Assembly: GCA_034401135.1 (NCBI GenBank)
Contig: JAWZSP010000001.1
Location: 6,138,001-6,202,000 of the forward strand
Direction of reading: 5' to 3'
Length of the DNA stretch: 64,000 nucleotides
Origin: Volutella citrinella
Lineage: Eukaryota; Ascomycota; Sordariomycetes; Hypocreales; Nectriaceae
The notes beneath the pieces were generated by a model, which saw nothing but the letters and a program-made list of their open reading frames with translations, searched no databases and was not told the origin of the DNA. Positions 20,904 to 31,623 of the stretch are shown one piece after another (positions within the stretch are counted from its first letter, which is position 1; every line of letters starts with the position of its first letter). Both the position numbers and the translations under genes were made by a program.

Positions 20904-21321
20904 TTTGGTTGGTGGAGTGAATGACGATGTTTGAACAATGAGCGAGCGAGCGTCTTCGTTAACGAATGGAACGTCCTGAACCAAGACAAGAATGTGGGAT
21001 GCTTGCTGCAGGGTCGAGAACAGAGAGGGGGAACGCAACCGCGAGCAGCAGGGTTGGATAAGATTATTATAGCTTGGATGTTGGCCGCACACTTGGCAAT
21101 GTGTCATGGGTTCCGTCCGCTACAGCCGCACATGGCGTTGGGCTCCGGTGAGGCTAGCTCTGTACAGAAATGCTGAGCATCCCGGTCGAGAGCCACTGGA
21201 AATGCTGCATCTAATAATAAGCTAGAAAAAGTGTTGCCAGACCCAACACCAGATGACCCCCACCTTGGCAAAGCTGGAGGTTGTTGTCCTGGCCAAATCG
21301 TCCGCGGAAGACCCAAGACGT

Positions 21322-21346
21322 GCATCGCATCGCATCGCATCGCATC
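21322..21346 (+). repeat. (GCATC)5 microsatellite
   Basis: Five perfect GCATC units, followed by an ATGCATGCAT stretch. It is non-coding. Confidence 0.9.
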
Positions 21347-21737
21347 ACACATGCATGCATATAATCGTGCATGTATGTGTGTCTCAACATGAACGCTACC
21401 GCTTCTGACGAGAAAAAGGATTTCTCTTCCCTGATCAACCACAGCATCATCACAAGAATTCACTCACATCCGATTGTGCCGTAACCTCGGCCACGGGGGT
21501 GATGGGTCCATATGCAGGCACGCGATGCCAGAATCGGAAACGGCAGCACCACCTTGACCAACTTTTCAATAGCGCATTTTCCCAGGTGGTGCTACCACGG
21601 CTCAGATCATGCAGCCGACCCCTTTGTGTGGCCAGAATTTGGTGATACCCCTCCGGCCCCTGGCAGCCACACCCCTGTCATGAGCCGATTTCGTCCCTAG
21701 CGCTGCCGCCCAGGACGCTCGGGGCTGAAAGATAATC

Positions 21738-21746
21738 TTATCAGAT
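21738..21746 (-). promoter_or_regulatory. Iron-GATA-factor-type site
   Basis: TTATCAGAT, the reverse of ATCTGATAA, which fits the extended ATCWGATAA element bound by SreA/SRE/Fep1-type iron repressors; a second GATAA lies just upstream. The neighbouring genes are not obviously iron-related, so this may be chance. Confidence 0.3.
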
Positions 21747-22051
21747 GTGAGGCGATGACTGAAAACTCCACTCCAGGTCATTCAGGCACCAGGACAGACG
21801 TGGGAGGAAGGCGCCGGTGCCGGATCTTCGAACCGATGCCCCAGGCGAAGTTCGCGGGAGGTCAGCCCTAGCGCTGCAGGCCCCCGTTCAGTGCCTAAGC
21901 GAGGAGCGTCTCTGTGACCATCCAGCTTTCAGTCCTGCTGAGCTCTCTGTCACATTTCACCTGGCCAGCAACACATTAGGATCAAGGTGCATGAATCAAG
22001 CTAGAACCAGACTTCAGTTCCCTTTCGGGCGTGGCACCGCAGACACACGAC

Positions 22052-22348
22052 ATGGGCTCTATCTCGGATTGGCCTGACATCCATCGCTCGGAGCTGCTAC
22101 CACGCTACACAGGCAATAATAGAGTATATGAGCATCAAGATCCAGAGAGCATCAGACCACTATTGATGGCCGATAGAGAGAATCAAAACCGCAGGGTCAG
22201 TGGAGAAGCGGACCAGACTGTTTTGCAGGGTACCGAGGCTGGGCGTCTGGCGCCACTCTTCCAGCACATCCGGTTCAATACAAGCCTCTGGATTGCCATG
22301 GTACTGCTGGTAATTATGGAAGGTGAATTCATGGCTTGCTGCAATTGA
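22052..22348 (+). CDS. Hypothetical fragment, N-terminus of a possible membrane protein
   Basis: About 98 codons: MGSISDWPDIHRSELLPRY, a charged region (RENQNRRVSGEADQ), then a hydrophobic segment (FNTSLWIAMVLLVIM). It looks like a cytoplasmic tail leading into a first membrane helix, as in transporters, but nothing downstream continues it. Unrecognised and probably a remnant. Confidence 0.22.
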   Translation: MGSISDWPDIHRSELLPRYTGNNRVYEHQDPESIRPLLMADRENQNRRVSGEADQTVLQGTEAGRLAPLFQHIRFNTSLWIAMVLLVIMEGEFMACCN

Positions 22349-22589
22349 CCCTAAAGCTTCGATCTGGGATGGCAGCGGCTGCAGATAATCCCGCAACCAT
22401 CCAAATTGTCAACTATAGGCTCAAACCACACCTTTGCATCAAGACATGATCAAAACGAAGCAAACTATTGAGAATGCACGATATATATAATCAGGCAAGG
22501 GATTCATTTGGTTCAACTCTTCCGAATTTACAGCGTCTCTGTGCTCTCCTAGCCTTCATCCTTCCCATATTACAGCTCATCCTTCCACC

Positions 22590-23352
22590 ATGCCTCGTCC
22601 TCACCCCCATCCTCTTGCTTTGTTTTCTCTCGTACCTCTCGACTCGCGAGCTGACGTCGTCGTCGCCCATTCGATCAACGACCACCTCGTCTCGATGCTA
22701 AAAGATGGCAAACATGCTCTCGACATCGGTCACGTCCGTCCGATATCGGGCAATAATACTACTACCGCGATGTTAGGACATAACGGAGATATATTTATAG
22801 AAGGCTCAAGCATCGCAAAGGTCTAATACTCATTCGAGATTAACCCGAACACCGACGTGGTCATATACTACGACAGGTCGCACAGTCTGTCGGGTCAAGT
22901 CTTCGGTAAAAACGCTACACCGTTTGAGTATAAACGCCCTCGCAAAGTTATCATATAGAAGAACCTCAACACTACAATCCGGTTAAGAGGCGAGAGACGG
23001 AACCTCGTCCAGTTTAAGCTAAAGTAGCATCACCATAGTGTCGAGGCGATAGAGAAGGTCAAGGACAGAGAAAGCGCCGCCCTCGAAGAGAACCCTCGCC
23101 TAGCTCGAACCATCGACGAAGCGGACACCGTGTTGCCACCGCGAAAGGAGACCAGACCCTATACAGCGGGACCCCAACAACCCCAGATAAGATACACGAT
23201 AATAGGAAAGCAGGTCGGATCTGGGCAGTTTGGAGTCGTACATAAGGCCGTCGATGTGGACATAGGAAAGTTTATAGCTGTCAAGATCCTAAAGCGGCCT
23301 ACGGGAGCGCCAGAGAGGATAAGATTGTTCAACGCGTTGAAGCGTGAGGTAT
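22590..23352 (+). pseudogene. FHA-domain protein kinase relic with RIP-like stop codons
   Basis: One uninterrupted reading frame phase from ATG 22590 (MPRPHPHPLALFSLVPLD) runs 760 bases through an FHA-like region (LGHNGDIFIEGSSIAKV, then YSFEI), a charged linker (AIEKVKDRESAALEENPRLARTIDE), and the start of a kinase N-lobe (YTIIGKQVGSGQFGVVHKAVD, then IAVKIL). It has exactly three stops, at 22824-22826 (TAA), 22956-22958 (TAG) and 23025-23027 (TAG), and no frameshift. Each stop is explained by one C-to-T or G-to-A change from CAA, CAG and TGG, the pattern left by repeat-induced point mutation. After the ALKREV segment the similarity is lost, so the catalytic lobe is missing or beyond recognition. 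Confidence 0.7.
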
Positions 23353-25207
23353 CCACACCTTGCCTTGGTGGTAGAGGAAAGGTTCGCATCACTATATTGG
23401 CCGTCCGAATTAAAGCGAGCCTTTGGCACCTAGCCATTGGCCGAACGCCCTTAGGCAAGGAAGTCCCATAGTTGCGATGGGCTCGGGCAGGCGGCATCCT
23501 AAGACTCTATGAGTCATGCTGGGCTCTGGCACATTATCTACGGCTTTATATCGAGCATATACTAATCCTGATGATGGCAATCGGCTCGCGTTGTGACCAG
23601 CTCTCAGCCTTATCACCTATATGTAATAAAGTAGAGTGCATCTTGTTAGTTAGCGATTTAAGTAACTAAACCTCTAATTATAGAGTGATGATTATAAGAG
23701 AAGCGCCTAGCATCCTATTAAGTTGGAAGGGCTACTGCTACATATTATAAACCTCCTTACTCTCCAGGTAGCCGCAAGACACAGCAAATAGTAATATGGT
23801 CGAACCTCAACGTTATAGTATAGGTCGGCATAATGTCTCAGTCAGGGCCCCTAAAAATGCAAGCTATAGCAATTCTCTGGCTTACTTAGGGGCTGGACCG
23901 GCGTTGATCAGCTAGTCGCAGCGTAACTAGATGTTAAAGTTCATCGCTATTACCCGAGCCGCATATATGTCAGCAGCAAAGACCCAGGGGTGGCTGATAG
24001 CAACGATAGCACGTGCGCGAAGCGTGGCACGAAGCGTGGACATGCATCGGATCATGTCCACGTGGCACGGCCTTCACTACCGAGTCATATATGGGATCGT
24101 GCGGTTTGTCCACAATCCTACCAAGGCGATTTTCCTTATCCATCCTATAGCATAGGTCGAGCGCATTGGTCGATGGGTGTCGTGACGGCTGCCTCGATTG
24201 GGTACTAGCGGCGGCCGACGAGTCTCGGAGGGCCGATCCAGTAGCATCTATTATTAGCAGGGAATATAAGGCCATGGCCCCCGATTTGTAAGGAAGCTGT
24301 GAAGGATTTAACGCCATCACGCCCTTAAGTCTAGAAGTCGACACCAGTAGCGTTGAATAGACGCTCTCGTTAGGAATCCTCCTCAACTTGATAGTACAGC
24401 AAATCCCTGTGCAACGGGCGCGCCAAGCATTACGTGAACATTCCAACACCATTATCTAAGTCAAGGCCTGCTGATGCGCGTTAGCTGTAATAGGCGTAGG
24501 TGTCGTGTTCAAGGCCCCGCGCATTGTGCTCTCGTCCTCCTGTCTGTCTGTTCATTGTGCTCTCACCTTGGCCTGGTGACAATAACTGGCGCGCAGCTGT
24601 GAGCAGCTGCAGCCTCGAGCAATACATGTTCGCTTAGCTGTTATTAGCGGCTTATGTATCGTCCTGTCCGCCCACCTCGAATGCCTCTTCTATCCTGCTG
24701 CTGCTGTATTGTCGCTTTGGCTCCTTTGACGCCAAGAACTGGTGCCCCGTGCGACGCCGAGTTGGCACTGGGACCGCAGCATCCGCTCCGCCGGCAGAAT
24801 CTATAGTATGTTTGCCACCTCCGGCCCTCGCCCGGGCTGCCCGCCCCACCCATTCACAGCGGCCACCAGTGCCTCCCACCTCCGAACTGGTCGTCCGCGG
24901 ACCTGCGCCCGATGCGGTGCGACCGGAAGCACAGCCCTAGATAGCGGTGCCCCACGGACTGGTACCATATCATTGATTCCACCTTGGCCTTACGCCCGAA
25001 TGGCATCGGTGCGGGCGTTATCGTGAAAATGCCGCCGAGCCACTTGAGCGACACAAATAGTAAATAAATGATATGTCTTAGTTATGCTTAGGGGAGCTAA
25101 AATCTGATCTAGGTTTCTGTGCAGCCCTCCTCACTTTCTTATCATCCTTAGTCCTCGGGTTATCCTTCTCTTCCTTGATAAAGTCTTCAGCGGGGACTCC
25201 TAGTTCG
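23353..25207. other. Degraded AT-shifted region
   Basis: Downstream of the kinase relic all frames are broken by TAA/TAG. Protein-like pieces exist (for example a minus-strand frame 24452..23970 and plus-strand 23931-24155) but none is recognisable. From about 24600 GC content rises again. I see no intact gene. Confidence 0.4.
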
Positions 25208-26248
25208 TCATTGGGTTGGCTGTCCTAGTGGGATGCCTACATAGGAAAGATGCGCTACAATTATTACAACTGTGTTCTTGGTCGCCCAATTTCGGAGCTT
25301 AACTGTGGTGCCAGCCAGCCCCTCATCAACCATTTTAGTCTGTATAGACTCAAGCAGAGTTTCTAGCACAGTCCGTGACAACCTAACACCATCTAGAAAC
25401 TGTCCATCCTCCCTGAGTGTTGATAGGATGCGAACAGTAAAGACATAGTCCCCAAGCCTGACGGCTTGCTCATAAAAACTTTGAGGAATCTCAACCGCTA
25501 ACGCTCTGCAGAGGTTTGGGATGAAGGGTGTAACCCAAGGAGTGGCGAGTGCACAGAGACCATCCACTGGCGGTGTACCCTGCAATAGGGAAACGAAAAG
25601 CTGGTCACCACTAGCCGCAAAAATGGTATCAAGCAGTTTTAGAGCGACCCCAGGCACAATATTTGCCCTCTTTTGGAGACTTCGAGTAGAGTCCTTAGAT
25701 GTTGTCGAATCGCGTCGGGTGACTGTTGAGGGCTGCTGGGGACCTATGGGGGGCGGCGGCGAGGCAGGACAGGTAGCAGGATTTGTCGCAGTTTCTTCGA
25801 ACTTCGGGGCATCGCAAACTACTTGATTGCAGTGGTCAGATGTGTCTCCAACTTTATTGATAGTGAGCATTCCCATCTTCTTCAGATTATTTTCTCCCCC
25901 GAACTCTGGGAGCAGGCTAATTGGAACACTGCCGCATGCTTTGGCACCATGCTCGATGAGGAGTTTAAAAAGTGCCACAATTTGATGCCCATATATAGGG
26001 AAGGCAGGTAGGTTCCCCTGCAAAAAGGCACAGTACCCATCGATACAGGTAATATGTCTATCGCCCCAGTACCTTTTCAAAGGTTCGATAGTCTCAATCA
26101 TCTTGGCAGACATGACGGCAATATTATTTCCACCGCATAGAACATTGCCTCGGTCGTTGATGCCGGTTACCTCACGATCCCATAGATGTGAGACTGATGC
26201 AGCTGAGGTAACGCTGAGGAAGATGGATATAATAGCGAGGAGACGCAT
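25208..26248 (-). CDS. Secreted KP4-like (killer-toxin-fold) protein with C-terminal extension
   Basis: Single exon, 346 aa, intact. Residues 1-17 are a signal peptide. Residues about 28-145 match the KP4 killer-toxin family seen in many ascomycetes: a GINDRGNVLC start, the ITCIDGYCAFLQ block, the IEHGAKACGSVP block and a GMLTINKV strand, with regularly placed cysteines (38, 68, 73, 105, 140, 145). A Pro-rich linker and basic sites (RR 178-179, KR 193-194) precede a 150-residue region (ANIVPGVALKLLDTIF...) that I do not recognise. KP4 relatives are secreted and can inhibit calcium channels of competitors; the role here is inferred. A TATATAATAA box lies about 140 bases upstream of the start. 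Neighbouring DNA is degraded, which suggests a dispensable region. Confidence 0.75.
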   Translation of the reverse strand: MRLLAIISIFLSVTSAASVSHLWDREVTGINDRGNVLCGGNNIAVMSAKMIETIEPLKRYWGDRHITCIDGYCAFLQGNLPAFPIYGHQIVALFKLLIEHGAKACGSVPISLLPEFGGENNLKKMGMLTINKVGDTSDHCNQVVCDAPKFEETATNPATCPASPPPPIGPQQPSTVTRRDSTTSKDSTRSLQKRANIVPGVALKLLDTIFAASGDQLFVSLLQGTPPVDGLCALATPWVTPFIPNLCRALAVEIPQSFYEQAVRLGDYVFTVRILSTLREDGQFLDGVRLSRTVLETLLESIQTKMVDEGLAGTTVKLRNWATKNTVVIIVAHLSYVGIPLGQPTQ

Positions 26249-26698
26249 GATGTTGTGTAGCAGCGGGACGTTGAAGAAGATGAGACCATGAGGCTTGGTC
26301 AGTCAATAGAGACAAAAGGCTTGTTGAAGTAGTTAATGAGAAAAAGGCTTGAAGAATTGAAAATTATTTTTTCAGACATTGACAAGCATTTATATAATAA
26401 ATCGAGCATGAATCTAAAAGCCAAGCTAATAGGGTACTGAACCCTATCTCAATTATTGGATCCCACGCCAGCTGCTCGTATGGGCGTATTCCTGTGACAT
26501 TCCCGCAGGATCGGAGAATGGGACAATCCTCTTATGGCAGGATCGCCTGGGCGCTATTCTTCCTCTCCAAATCCCAATCCTCTGTTAGCACTAATCCGAT
26601 CCTTTGGCGCAGGGCTGCAGAATAAGCCTTCCGAGGTGGCCAGTGTTCGCCCCATCGGCTAGCTGTTGCTAGCAATCATTTAGGGTGAGGCGACGCAC
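26249..26698. other. Promoter of the KP4-like gene and spacer
   Basis: Contains the TATA-like element read on the minus strand from the ATTTATATAATAAATCG string at about 26388-26404. Nothing else seen. Confidence 0.4.
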
Positions 26699-26719
26699 AC
26701 TGCAGCTGCGCAGCACGCC

Positions 26720-26785
26720 ACACCTCGCTCGTCGTGTTTGAAAAGGACGGATATGGCAAGGAGACGACGTATCTGATATGTATAA
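26720..26785 (+). pseudogene. Fragment of a second metallo-beta-lactamase (lactonase-like) gene
   Basis: Translates as HTSLVVFEKDGYGKETTYLI, closely matching HTSLVVFDRETTYLL of the intact lactonase at 28620-28670, with a seven-residue difference in the middle. It is a short piece with no continuation on either side, most likely the remains of a diverged paralogue rather than a fresh copy. Confidence 0.55.
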
Positions 26786-27414
26786 TGGAAGAAAATCGAT
26801 CGTGCATGGTGAAAAGTCTTCTGATAGCTTGTCCGGGTGGGTTTGTGTTTGCGACTCTGGACATGATGGCTCTGGATGGCCACGAAACGCGGTGTTCAAG
26901 GGTCAAGGGAGCGGCGGGGGCTATTCAAGACACGGCGTCAATGCCTACTTAGGTGCAGCCACTCGGACTCGCGACTATTCCAATACATGGATCATGTGAT
27001 GCGAGTGGAAAGAAACTGCCGAGAAGCTTGTTTGAAACTACCATTGCCCATATACCGAGTAGACCGACCCAGGCAACGGGACAATCAGTCGGAATGAGAA
27101 TGACGGAGCGGGCCCCGAATACCGAAGGGCCCTGCACGGAAGCCGATGCTAGATGAATGAACCAACAGAGAATTGCAATCACATGTCATTACTCCTAGTT
27201 GCATATTCTGGCGATTATGTAGCCCTGGATAAGGGTACTCGCCACAATCAACGCATCGGTATTTGGCACTCGGTAGTCGGTAGTCGGCACAGTGAGATAA
27301 GCCCGTGAAGGGTGACCTATAAGCCTCCAAGTCCTTACCGAAGTTGTCAGAAGTTTTCGTGCTAAAAAAAATAGAATGTTGGAGTCAGAATTCAGAGGTG
27401 TATAACTGATCCAT

Positions 27415-27624
27415 TCCAGCATTCGCAACCATCCATGGCCCGGAGCTCAGCCTCCATATCCACGCGGCGTTGCACAATGGGTTGACGCGGGAGCAGATCT
27501 GCGAGGCTTCAGACACGCAATGGTGTACTTTGGTTTGCCGGCGGAGAGGCATCTATTGCTGATTGCAAACGATGCATTTAAGCAGGCGGATGAGAGTTAC
27601 CAACCCAAAGAAAAGTTGGCATAG
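27415..27624 (+). pseudogene. Frameshifted carboxymuconolactone-decarboxylase C-terminal fragment
   Basis: After an intron-like sequence ending ATTCCAG (about 27420), one frame reads SFATIHGPELSLHIHAALHN then GLTREQICE. The neighbouring frame then takes over with RHAMVYFGLPAERHLLLIANDAFKQADES. Together these reproduce the C-terminal helices of CMD/AhpD-like proteins (alkylhydroperoxidase fold, GLTREQI...HAMVYFGLPA). The frame switch near 27512 breaks the gene. No N-terminal exon was recovered upstream. Confidence 0.6.
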
Positions 27625-27972
27625 GAGGCCAGATTAGCAGACGGATAGTCTGTCTTCTTGTAGTTTGATTGAATGGCACTGTCAGTAACCCTTCAACCTG
27701 TTGTCACCGTGCGAACCCCACGGCGGCGAGATTGCTTATAATTAGGAAGCAGAAAAGGGCTTTGGTCTAATGAACGCAAATGGTAATGTCGTTCGGCGCT
27801 CGGCTTACGTGCTTCTCGCTCGGCAAAATGGCAAAGAACTCATCACCAGCGGACTTTGGGGGCCAAACTCCGCAAGCCAACATCCCCACCAGTCGCCACT
27901 CCACACGACGATTTAAAGCGAGGTGGTCATTGCTCGGAGGTGAAAAAAGGATTCATTTCACTGCACTCAACT

Positions 27973-28869
27973 ATGGCCACGAATCCAGCACCGACGAGCG
28001 ACGGCGTCAAGGTAGAGTTCCTCTCCACGGGCACCGTGCAGCTCCGCTCGGCAGCCAAGCACCAGCCGGTATCCACGAGCAGTGTCGCAGTGCGCCGCTT
28101 CTGGGGCTTCACGGACCGCTCCTGGTCCGAGTCGATGCCCATTGGCGTCTTCCTCATCCGGCACCCCAACGGGCCGATCCTGTTCGACACGGGGGAGTCG
28201 ACGTGCTGCAACGACCCGGGCTACCTGCCGGCCTGGAGCCCGACCAAGTGGGTCAGCAAGGTGGCCATTGAGCGCGACGAGGGGATCCTCGAGCAGCTAC
28301 GGGGCCTGGGAATCCAGCCTCGGGACCTGAAGGCTATCATCCTCAGTCACCTACACACCGACCACGTTGGGGGCCTCAAGTCTCTGGTGGAAGAGGCCCC
28401 CGATGTGCCAGTCTATCTCTCCGAGGCGCACTGGAAAGACGTGGGACAAAACTACATGATGGCCAAGGTCAACGGCTACGCACCCGACTCGTGGCCAGAC
28501 AACTTTTCCCCACGGCCACTCAAGTTCGAGGACGAGCCCCTTGGGCCTTGGCAAAGTTCCAGCAGAATCACCGCGGATGGAAGCGTCGTGGCTGTAATGA
28601 CGCCCGGCCATGTCGTCGGCCACACTTCGCTCGTCGTGTTCGACAGGGAGACGACATATCTCCTGCCTGCGGACGCCACCTATGGGATAGATTTGCTGGA
28701 CAACGAAGAGCCGGACGGGATGAACAACGACCCGCTCTTGGCTCTGAAGAGCCTGCAGCTGATGAAGCAGTTTGCTGCCGAGAGGGATGTGGTTGTGCTG
28801 CCGAGCCACGACCCCAAGACGCCAGAGCTTCTGAGGGACAAGATTGTATATAAGCCCAATAGGAGTTAG
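27973..28869 (+). CDS. N-acyl homoserine lactonase-like metallo-beta-lactamase
   Basis: 298 aa, single exon. ATG 27973 is preferred over the in-frame ATG at 27856 because similarity starts with VKVEFLSTGTVQLRS. The metal-binding HxHxDH motif is at 126-131 (SHLHTDHVGG), followed by the conserved GHVVGHTS histidine, the bridging Asp in PADATYG and a late His in LPSHDPKT. The 'WGFTDRSW..MPIGVFLIRHPNG..LFDTGES' N-terminus fits the AHL-lactonase branch (AttM/AiiA-like). Such enzymes open the lactone ring of bacterial quorum-sensing signals, although fungal members may use other lactones. It lacks introns and a signal peptide, so it is cytosolic. An origin by transfer from bacteria is plausible but not shown. 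Confidence 0.82.
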   Translation: MATNPAPTSDGVKVEFLSTGTVQLRSAAKHQPVSTSSVAVRRFWGFTDRSWSESMPIGVFLIRHPNGPILFDTGESTCCNDPGYLPAWSPTKWVSKVAIERDEGILEQLRGLGIQPRDLKAIILSHLHTDHVGGLKSLVEEAPDVPVYLSEAHWKDVGQNYMMAKVNGYAPDSWPDNFSPRPLKFEDEPLGPWQSSSRITADGSVVAVMTPGHVVGHTSLVVFDRETTYLLPADATYGIDLLDNEEPDGMNNDPLLALKSLQLMKQFAAERDVVVLPSHDPKTPELLRDKIVYKPNRS

Positions 28870-29969
28870 TTTCTCTCATCCTGAGACGTGCGACAAGAGA
28901 TAAAAGCGGCCGATTGTTCCAGAGTTTCTGTCGAATATCGTCTCTACTCAAGACCTCCCCGTTCTAGGAATGGCCAAACTAAACAGGCACTTGGTCGTGG
29001 CCATCCTGCATAGAACTATGAATAATTGGTAATTTTACTTTTCAAATAGCCTGCTGTGCCGCTCCGTTCGTGGCTGCTTGCAGAAGTCTGCAGGACAGCA
29101 CCTTGGCACATGAGGCACTAACGCAGTCGCCGCTCACTTGATGACTGCAGCCCCCCGGCATGCATCTGGTCATGCAGCCCGAGTGAGAGATTTATTATCT
29201 TATCAGATTGATCTTTGATCTACAGTCCCTTCCGGCTGAAGCGCCACAATGCTGTTGGTGGCGCCAATTTTTGTACGAAGCGAGCGGAGCGGCTGAGGGG
29301 TCATCGTGCAGGGCGGCCTGGGATTCCGCCCGTCCATTGTCCTGCACGCATTAATTACAGGCATGGCTGGAGGGTACTACATTGAAGCGTAAGATCCTGT
29401 ATGTAGGTTGCGTTTGAGCTGATTTCTAGGCTGTGAAGCTTCACGTGCGGTTTGGGTCTCACACAAAGGGTGCCTTGGAGGTGACAAGGGCAATTTGTCC
29501 GAGCTCGCATCAGGGTCAAGTGCAAGATGGACGGCCTATCTCTGTTCCGTTTCCGTGACCTGCGACCACATTAAATACGATTTGCCTTGTGTGCACCCTT
29601 ACCCCCCACGGCAACGCGTGACAACGCGTGATGTTCTCCACGACAAGGGGGGACGATCCCGGCTCAACGCGCAAGGGCAAGCGAGGAGGGCAGGCTGATC
29701 CTGGGCGCGGAAACCGGGCTCGACCCACGAGTTTAACGGGGGCTTCTTCATGGGCAGCCCACTGCTAGGTCATCTTATTGGGTGGTGAACGAGAACGGGC
29801 GAGGCATGGCTTCCCAAGTCGGCCAACAATGCAAGTAAATATGCCCAAATCGTCAATTCGCACGAGTGTAAGGAACAAAACATCAATATTGAACAGAGTA
29901 GCGCTAGCGCGCCGAGAAAGGGACCAAACAGACTGGCTCGCTCGTAAAAGAAATACAACGCTTGGTAAA
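28870..29969. other. Convergent intergenic region
   Basis: Between the 3' ends of the lactonase (plus) and the CFEM gene (minus). Holds one iron-GATA-like site at 29200-29208. No coding region supported. Confidence 0.45.
29200..29208 (-). promoter_or_regulatory. Iron-GATA-factor-type site
   Basis: TTATCAGAT, matching ATCWGATAA on the minus strand. It is not in an obvious promoter position (3' of both neighbours), so its role is doubtful. Confidence 0.25.
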
Positions 29970-30499
29970 TTACAACACCGCCACTGCGGCCATGGCGAGG
30001 AGCAGCACGGCGCTCACAGGACCGGCGTTGGACGCTCCCGCCTGGAAGCCCCCTGCCTGTGTCGCAGCCGCTCCCGTCTTCTTCGTCTCCGTCGCAGTCG
30101 CTGCCGCACCGGTGGCATCAGACGCAGAGGCGGTGGGTTTCTTCTCACCGTCGACGACGACGAGGTAGTCTTTGCAGAGGTTGGCCGCTGCCGGAAGAAC
30201 CTCCTCTAGAGAGAAACAAGTGTCAGAGTCAAGGGGAGACGAGAATGGATCAAATTGCGCGTACTGGCAGTCTTGTCGGCGCCGCATGCCCCGATTACAC
30301 AAGGCCCGGCCGATTTGAGAAGGACCTGGTACGTCTCAGCGTCGCAGAGGCACTTGAGGTCAGTGATGGCGCAGCTGCTCTTGCTGGAGATAGTGTCCGA
30401 GAGGCACTTGGAGGCACAGCTGGGCACGGAAGCGAAGGGGTCGTCGGCAGCGAGGGCGCGGGTGGCCAGAGCTGCGACGAAAACGAGAGTGGGCTTCAT
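29970..30499 (-). CDS. CFEM-domain GPI-anchored surface protein
   Basis: Exons 30499..30265 and 30205..29970 (minus strand), intron 59 bp (GTACGC...TCTAG), 156 aa. Residues 1-18 are a signal peptide (MKPTLVFVAALATRALAA). The CFEM domain follows with the full set of eight cysteines in the order PSC, SKC, SSC, LKC, LC, GPC, GAC, NLC; the last lies beyond the splice, which confirms it. The Asp that binds haem iron in known CFEM haemophores may be present in ITDLKCLCD. A Thr/Ala-rich stalk and a hydrophobic end (SAVLLLAMAAVAVL) after GASNAG indicate GPI anchoring. Role: haem/iron uptake or wall sensing at the cell surface. It is divergent from a siderophore transporter and shares its intergenic region. 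Confidence 0.9.
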
Positions 30500-31623
30500 G
30501 TTTGAAGTGGGCGATGGCTAAAGAACGGAAGGCAAGTTGGTTGAGCAGAAACGAGGGAAGAGGGGATGCGCGGACGAGCGCAACGCGGGAGCGAGATGGA
30601 ACAGCTGGCTTTTTGACAAGTGCTGCTGGGCAGTCACAGCCAAGGAGTCTGTCGAACCATGGGTTGAATCCCGCGGCCCTCCTCATTTACTAGGCTAGGG
30701 ATGAGGATCCTTCATCGCGACCACGTGGTGGCAGCGTGGCACGGCGAGTAGCGCATCAGGAGACACAATAATTGTGATCACAGCAGCATTGACGGCCATC
30801 GAGAGTCTATGTGAAGCCGTTGGCGATGCAGTTCCGAGCGTCAATAGGCGTAAGGTGTGGTGGAGTTGGGGCTCGGGGGGCGTTTGGTCCACAGCCACAT
30901 TCGCGAGGGCCAGTGCCGAGGCGCCATTTCGGAGCTTTGCACGGAGTCGGAGGGAATGTCTTTTTTTTTTCAGGCGCGCCCAAAGGCTGTCCAGGGTGCT
31001 CTAGGCGAGCAGCCTTGTTTGTGTCCGAATTGGGCGGCAATTTAATCGTTCGCACACACCCCTGGCGAGGCGCTAGAGAGAAGAATACGGCATGCCAGTA
31101 CCGCCGGGAGGCGAGCCAGGCCAGCGATTGCGGCTGTAGCGCGGGTTGCGATGGGAGAGAAGTGCCTCATGGCGGTTGGGCTGTGCTCGTTTTTGCGCCG
31201 TTGCGGCCAAGAGCTGATACTCCATCGGCAGGTTGAACGAAGCAACATCCCAGACGTGGACTGTTCCTTGACGCCATCTCAGGTGTCCGTCTGCAGGCCA
31301 AGTCCAACCGCGACGACGGAGCAGCTCAGGCGACCACGACAAGTCCGAGATCGGTCAGTCGCCGACTCGCCGAAGACCCGGACAGAGACGGGGGAACAAA
31401 AAAGGAAACCAACAGACTTCCCCATTGGATCGCACGCATGGTGGTTTGCGGCTTGAGGAATTTGCCCAGCAACGACGCGACTGGCTGCTGTGCGGGTAAT
31501 GCCCAGCGTTTGTAGGCGAGTGGGCGGGGCATGCTGCACCCACAGCGAGAAAAACGCCCCCGTCAAGCCCGTTATTTCTCATGCCAGGGCAGTCCGGCAC
31601 GCCATTGGCCGAGCGTGGGGCAA

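Larger units (their letters stand above)
20904..22051. other. Intergenic region with a pentanucleotide repeat and GATA sites
   Basis: Contains the promoter of the secreted protein, a (GCATC)5 microsatellite, and a GATA pair at 21731-21746. No gene supported. Confidence 0.4.

Noticed and set aside
23360..23462. Short inverted repeat (CCTTGCCT / AGGCAAGG) as a possible small insertion in the kinase relic
   Set aside because: The arms are only 8 bases and no target duplication could be seen; could be chance.
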